This document shows, in pieces, positions 62,453-64,000 of a stretch of DNA of 64,000 nucleotides (positions are counted from its first letter, which is position 1; each line of letters starts with the position of its first letter). The DNA is from Agapetus fuscipes (Eukaryota > Arthropoda > Insecta > Trichoptera > Glossosomatidae), in assembly GCA_951799405.1 (NCBI GenBank), contig OX637333.1:18475960-18539959 (forward strand). Reading direction: 5' to 3'. The translations under genes and the position numbers were made by a program. Under the pieces are notes generated by a model. The model saw nothing but the letters and a program-made list of their open reading frames with translations, did not search any database and was not told where the DNA came from.

Positions 62453-62677
62453 TGGCGAAGGGTGCCATACAAGTCGGTTCCCATCGGCTTCCCTTTTAAA
62501 ATTATGTAACAAAGTGGTTAAAAAATATAGGCACAAAGTAAAAAAAAAACATTTAAAACCAAAGAAACAACACGTATTTTTTCCCCATTGAAACCATGCA
62601 GTCTACTTTTTTTATCATTCTTGCCTCATTTTAAACGGGAAACCGATGGGAATCGGCTTGTATGGCACCCTTCGCCA
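62453..62677. mobile_element. 225-bp MITE with long terminal inverted repeats
   Basis: The left end TGGCGAAGGGTGCCATACAA, then GTCGGTTCCCATCGGCTTCC, returns inverted at the right end (GGAAACCGATGGGAATCGGC, TTGTATGGCACCCTTCGCCA). Arms are about 55 bp with few mismatches. The target duplication is not clear. Confidence 0.8.
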
Positions 62678-62752
62678 CTGATATATTATACAATAAAAAA
62701 AGAGACACAAGATATCAGCATCACAAGTAAAAAAACAGACATAAAATATCAA

Positions 62753-63025
62753 CCGGTCCGTAGTCTAGTGTTTAACACTTCGGACTCGTGATTGGAAGGT
62801 AGAAGGTTCGAATTCCGACGGAGTACAAACAAATAGTGAATTTTTCAAATTTGCTCTTCACTGGGTTGATCTGTTTTTACCAAAGACCGGTCACCAAAGG
62901 TCTATCCAGTTTTGCACCAACTGGGTCTTGCTTGAGAATTGGCGCTTTCCACAGCGATGAACAAACTCGCAGAGGGCCCTTGAGGTGTGATTCACACTAA
63001 AACAGCGCCCACCAAATAAATCAGC
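62753..63025 (+). mobile_element. SINE-B, full length
   Basis: CCGGTCCGTAGTCTAGTGTT, B box AGGTTCGAATTCCGAC, CAACTGGGTCTTGCTTGAGA, CAGAGGGCCCTTGAGGTGTG and AACAGCGCCCACCAAATAAA. Confidence 0.85.
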
Positions 63026-63042
63026 CAATTAAAAAAAAAATA

Positions 63043-63243
63043 CTATGTTCACTTAAGATTTGGATTTTAATTTTGTTAGTACTCATGCAGCACGAGTAAG
63101 CGGGAACTTCCACATTACTTGAATCTCAAATGTTTCTGTAACATTACAAATAAGATTATAGATCAAGCTCGCAGAGGGCTCTTGAGGTATCTATCTCTAA
63201 TCTAAGTTGTAAAGATATATTAACATTTAAAGCTCATATCAAA
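63043..63243. mobile_element. Two LINE-1x tail scraps in opposite orientation
   Basis: 63043-63163 (+) has ACTCATGCAGCACGAGTAAG. 63191-63243 (-) has ATCTCTAATCTAAGTTGTAA. Between them is a short SINE-B piece (CAAGCTCGCAGAGGGCTCTT). Confidence 0.6.
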
Positions 63244-64000
63244 TCAAACAGCGTACACCAAATAAATAATTTTAAATTATCAATACAATAAAGAATAGAA
63301 TTCCTAATGCGTTTTCAGACGTCTATCCTGATCCATGACTTTATCTAGTGATTATACATTGTACTCAAAATTAATAGTCTTCAAAAAATGTATTTAAATT
63401 AAAACAGCGCCTCTAGAGAGCGTTAAAGTTTGCGTACATTATATGGGAACGCTATGGCTGAAATTCATTGTGAAAGATTGTACGTTTGATTCTCAAGAAC
63501 TTTCTGTGGAATTTCCAATAGACCGGTTACCGGTAGACAGTAAGGCGAGAACAGAGGATGGGAGTCGAGCACACATAACATACATATTAAAGCAGACAGA
63601 GAGATCAGAAGCTCAATTTGAATAAAAGATTAACGGCACATTGAAGTCAGATGAACAAGTTTTTACAACGGTATTAAAAAAGGAATTACACGAAATATGC
63701 CTTTATTTTCTCGTCGTATTCTGGAAATCGCAACTGAGATGAAGCGACGGACTGGAAAAGGGCTAGCGAGCTTAGGGCGTGAACAATTGGCGAGCCTGCC
63801 GTCCCTCTATTTCTTGTTTGGCTTATGCCCATCAGAGGTAATTTCACAAGAGCAATGTTTGTAGGTGTACTTGACCAATGTGTCTTATGAAAACTGGAAA
63901 TCGATTTCAAAAATATTTAGAACAACTCTCATCCTATCGTTTTTTACGTTTTTTTCTTAGCTTAGATTGTGTAGAGTGTGATTCTTAAGACAATTTAATT

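Larger units (their letters stand above)
48709..64000. other. Repeat-rich flank upstream of the first Neto exon seen
   Basis: Probably a 5' intron of Neto, since no start codon exon was found. Besides the entries listed separately, these parts show nothing recognised: 51960-52350, 52800-53160, 55000-55395, 55770-56240, 56550-57040, 57270-57685, 58345-58730, 59210-60220, 60300-61025, 61770-62450 and 63245-64000. The plus-strand frame at 63443-63625 (MGTLWLKFIVKDCTFDSQEL start) and that at 53964-54146 have no domain. Confidence 0.5.

Overview
The window is animal nuclear DNA, most likely from an insect or other arthropod. It is AT-rich, has genes split by long introns and GT-AG splice sites, and carries many degraded LINEs, tRNA-derived SINEs and MITEs. 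I see no operons or bacterial signals. The species cannot be read from the sequence.

One host gene dominates: a Neto (neuropilin and tolloid-like) homologue on the minus strand, from about 48.7 kb down to 9.5 kb or 5.1 kb. Ten exons join with matching codon phases at all nine junctions. They encode, in order, the end of an N-terminal segment, a single-exon prodomain of about 330 residues ending in a furin-type RFRR site, CUB1, CUB2, an LDL-receptor class A domain, one transmembrane helix, and a cytoplasmic tail of about 300 residues. The 5' exon(s) with the start codon and signal peptide were not found. Neto proteins are auxiliary subunits of kainate-type glutamate receptors; in Drosophila, Neto is needed for receptor clustering at the neuromuscular junction.

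The most interesting signals are at the 3' end of this gene. After the tail stop (TGA, followed by C) the same frame stays open for 69 protein-like codons to a second TGA, with a poly(A) signal beyond. This suggests stop-codon readthrough or an alternative tail. About 4 kb further on, a second open frame on the same strand also contains D-L-D-S-I-G and has its own poly(A) signal, so it is a candidate alternative terminal exon. An unassigned open frame with a consensus splice donor lies between them.

The rest is repeats. 0-5 kb: a 38-bp tandem repeat and old SINE/LINE copies. 7.2-9.3 kb: degenerate minisatellites. 12.2-14.1 kb: a LINE with a nearly open reverse transcriptase and an inverted partner copy of its tail. 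19-22 kb: two copies of a palindromic MITE in neighbouring Neto introns, and two other LINE fragments. 22-44 kb (the 22.6-kb intron inside CUB1): more than twenty insertions, including two TAA-flanked MITEs, tandem LINE tails, a dimeric SINE present twice and two hammerhead-like motifs. 45-64 kb: further LINE, SINE, Tc1-like and MITE remnants upstream of the first exon seen, probably in a 5' intron.

Many 250-bp elements are identical in kind to the 3' tail of the main LINE family, which ends in short tandem repeats rather than poly(A). Two of them differ at about one base in 240, which points to recent activity.
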